Assembly (NCBI RefSeq): GCF_900105165.1
Contig: NZ_LT629740.1
Coordinates: forward strand, 1,364,001 to 1,428,000
Direction: 5' to 3'
DNA: 64,000 nucleotides
DNA from: Mucilaginibacter mallensis
Lineage (GTDB): Bacteria > Bacteroidota > Bacteroidia > Sphingobacteriales > Sphingobacteriaceae
Positions 62,891 to 64,000 of the stretch are shown piece by piece; position 1 is the stretch's first letter; every line of letters starts with the position of its first letter. Made by a program: the position numbers and the translations under genes. The notes beneath the pieces were generated by a model that saw nothing but the letters and a program-made list of their open reading frames with translations, was not told the DNA's origin and ran no database searches.

Positions 62891-63373
62891 TCATAAAGTA
62901 TTTACAAGTGTTTTCAGCCTGGACTTTATCTTATTCAACTTAAAGCCTATGTTAGTTTCCGACAGACCCAAAATCTCTGATATCTCTTTATAACTGCAAT
63001 CATCCATATACAACATGGTAATAGCGCGCTCAATTTCTGTTAGTTTTTTTATGGCCTCATACATGGCGGTTATGCGTTCCTCCAGTTCACCATTATCAGT
63101 ATGCGGCACCTGGAATGCCTCACCGTCGAGCTCAGCAAACTTTTCTCGCTTAGTTTCCTTTCTTAACCGTGTAATGGCGTTGTTAATAGCAATGCGGTAC
63201 ATCCATGTGGTAACCTTTGAGTCGCCTTTAAACGTTGAGTAAGAGCGCCATAACTGCAGAACAATATCCTGAAAAAGATCTTCCTTATCCTCCTTATTGT
63301 TGCAATACATATTGCAAACTTTAAAGATGAGGCCCTCGTTCTCAGTAATAAGTAACAGAAATTGCTCTTTCAA
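62891..63373 (-). CDS. ECF sigma-70-family RNA polymerase sigma factor
   Basis: 160 residues. Region 2 includes EDLFQDIVLQLWRSYSTF and VTTWMYRIAINNAITRLRK. Region 4 has ITMLYMDDCSYKEISEILGL and ETNIGFKLNKIKSRLKTL. It recruits RNA polymerase to a small regulon, probably in response to an envelope signal passed by the membrane protein encoded one base downstream. Confidence 0.9.
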   Translation of the reverse strand: MKEQFLLLITENEGLIFKVCNMYCNNKEDKEDLFQDIVLQLWRSYSTFKGDSKVTTWMYRIAINNAITRLRKETKREKFAELDGEAFQVPHTDNGELEERITAMYEAIKKLTEIERAITMLYMDDCSYKEISEILGLSETNIGFKLNKIKSRLKTLVNTL

Positions 63374-63525
63374 TTATTGATATTTATAGAATTAGTCGCA
63401 CAACGTTTAGAAAACTTAGAGGCAGCACTAATTATTTTTAATAAATATAGATTTAGTTGTTGTAAAACCACAAGCGGGACGCTTGCGGTAGCAGAAGAAG
63501 TAGGAAAAGGTGTCTATATGCCAAC

Positions 63526-63560
63526 AAAAAAGCCACAAGCTGTTTAGCTTATGGCTTTGT
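63526..63560 (-). terminator. Terminator of rpoD
   Basis: On the minus strand AAAGCCATAAGCT-loop-AGCTTGTGGCTTT, followed by TTTGTTG, just after the rpoD stop. Confidence 0.75.
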
Positions 63561-63579
63561 ATATCAGTGTGCGTATTAC

Positions 63580-64000
63580 TTACAAATAAGATTGCAGCAA
63601 ACGCGATTTTGAGTTTTGTCTTAAACGAAGCAATGCTTTGTCTTTTATTTGGCGTACACGCTCGCGGGTTAGGTTGAATTTCTCACCTATCTCTTCTAAT
63701 GAATGCGCAGAGGTACTGTTCAAACCAAAGAATAATACGATCACTTGTCTTTCGCGTTCAGCTAAAATACCTAATGAGCGTTTAATCTCCTGAGTAAGTG
63801 AATCTGTCATCAGGTCGTCGTCAGTACCGGCATCTGAACTTTGCAATACATCCAGCAATGTGTTTTCCTCGCCGGTAATAAATGGCGCGTCAACAGATAT
63901 ATGTCGGCCAGCGTTTGATAATGCGTCCGAGATCTTATCAGCAGTAGTTTCCAAATCTTCTGCCAATTCTTCAGGAGTTGGCGGGCGCTCAAACTGTTGC
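63580..64000 (-). CDS. rpoD: Primary sigma factor RpoD/SigA, C-terminal part (cut by window edge)
   Basis: The frame stays open from 63580 to the last base (it reads QQFERPPTPEELAEDLETTA at the edge), so the start lies outside the window. The visible 140 residues include the sigma-3 part and region 4 (SAHSLEEIGEKFNLTRERVR then QIKDKALLRLRQ), which reads the -33 element. This is the short Bacteroidota type of RpoD. Confidence 0.95.
   Translation of the reverse strand, partial: QQFERPPTPEELAEDLETTADKISDALSNAGRHISVDAPFITGEENTLLDVLQSSDAGTDDDLMTDSLTQEIKRSLGILAERERQVIVLFFGLNSTSAHSLEEIGEKFNLTRERVRQIKDKALLRLRQNSKSRLLQSYL

Noticed and set aside
1..64000. CRISPR array or cas genes
   Set aside because: No regularly spaced identical repeats with unique spacers were seen, and no cas-like protein occurs.

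Overview
The window looks like chromosomal DNA of a Bacteroidota bacterium, most likely a Sphingobacteriaceae close to Mucilaginibacter or Pedobacter. Three things point there. Promoter-like sites fit the Bacteroidota pattern (TTTG or TTG, about 20 bases, TAnnTTTG). Shine-Dalgarno sequences are mostly absent; the one at 26585 is an exception. The gene content is typical of the group: BadF-type sugar kinase, YtxH protein, DUF2027-Smr protein, short RpoD, and a SusC-like module in an alpha-2-macroglobulin. The genus is an inference. The DNA is AT-rich, with GC-rich palindromic repeats scattered between genes.

1-3.8 kb: a regulator with a degenerate Nudix domain, a convergent GlcNAc-kinase-like protein, a secreted ThuA-domain protein, a possible small RNA and tRNA-Arg(UCU). 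3.9-6.5 kb: an IS21-family element (istA, istB), followed by a hybrid histidine kinase gene that begins at the IS edge and lacks its N-terminus. 8.1-12.8 kb: a Pls/PosA-type membrane peptide synthetase with its own phosphopantetheinyl transferase, a two-gene unit that probably makes an isopeptide-linked amino-acid polymer or a short amide. 13-19.4 kb: a small HTH protein, a TPR histidine kinase, a lipoprotein esterase between two inverted copies of one repeat, an acyltransferase, a patatin and Dps. 19.6-26 kb: a very large thioester alpha-2-macroglobulin. 26-29 kb: two small membrane proteins, then a type III polyketide synthase with an ICMT-like methyltransferase.

29-32 kb: lysA and lysC (lysine/diaminopimelate pathway), with a repeat-derived insertion inside lysA. 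32-37.8 kb: cold-shock protein, YtxH protein, M1 peptidase, a candidate orphan small RNA, DUF892 protein, DUF2027-Smr protein and a glycosyltransferase. 38-49.7 kb: mostly envelope genes (clan GH-A-like hydrolase, acyltransferase, ArnT-like transferase, HdeD protein, carboxylesterase, MFS exporter, START protein), plus a remnant that may be a MobA-like gene. 49.7-52.1 kb: DUF4342 protein, ferritin, a roughly 400-base repeat cluster and a 2-hydroxyacid dehydrogenase.

52.4-62.1 kb is the most interesting part: six co-directional genes that all suggest phosphoryl chemistry. They are an HD phosphohydrolase fused to a Pycsar-effector-like membrane domain (overlapping ppk1 by 4 bases), polyphosphate kinase, a PAP2 phosphatase, a large GAF protein, a histidine-phosphatase lipoprotein, and an outer-membrane barrel with a kinase-like DWDRHED motif. 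I read this as a candidate polyphosphate or nucleotide signalling and salvage operon. The window ends with an ECF sigma factor and a membrane protein in one operon, and the 3' part of rpoD.

All functional calls come from reading motifs and family resemblance; no database search was possible.
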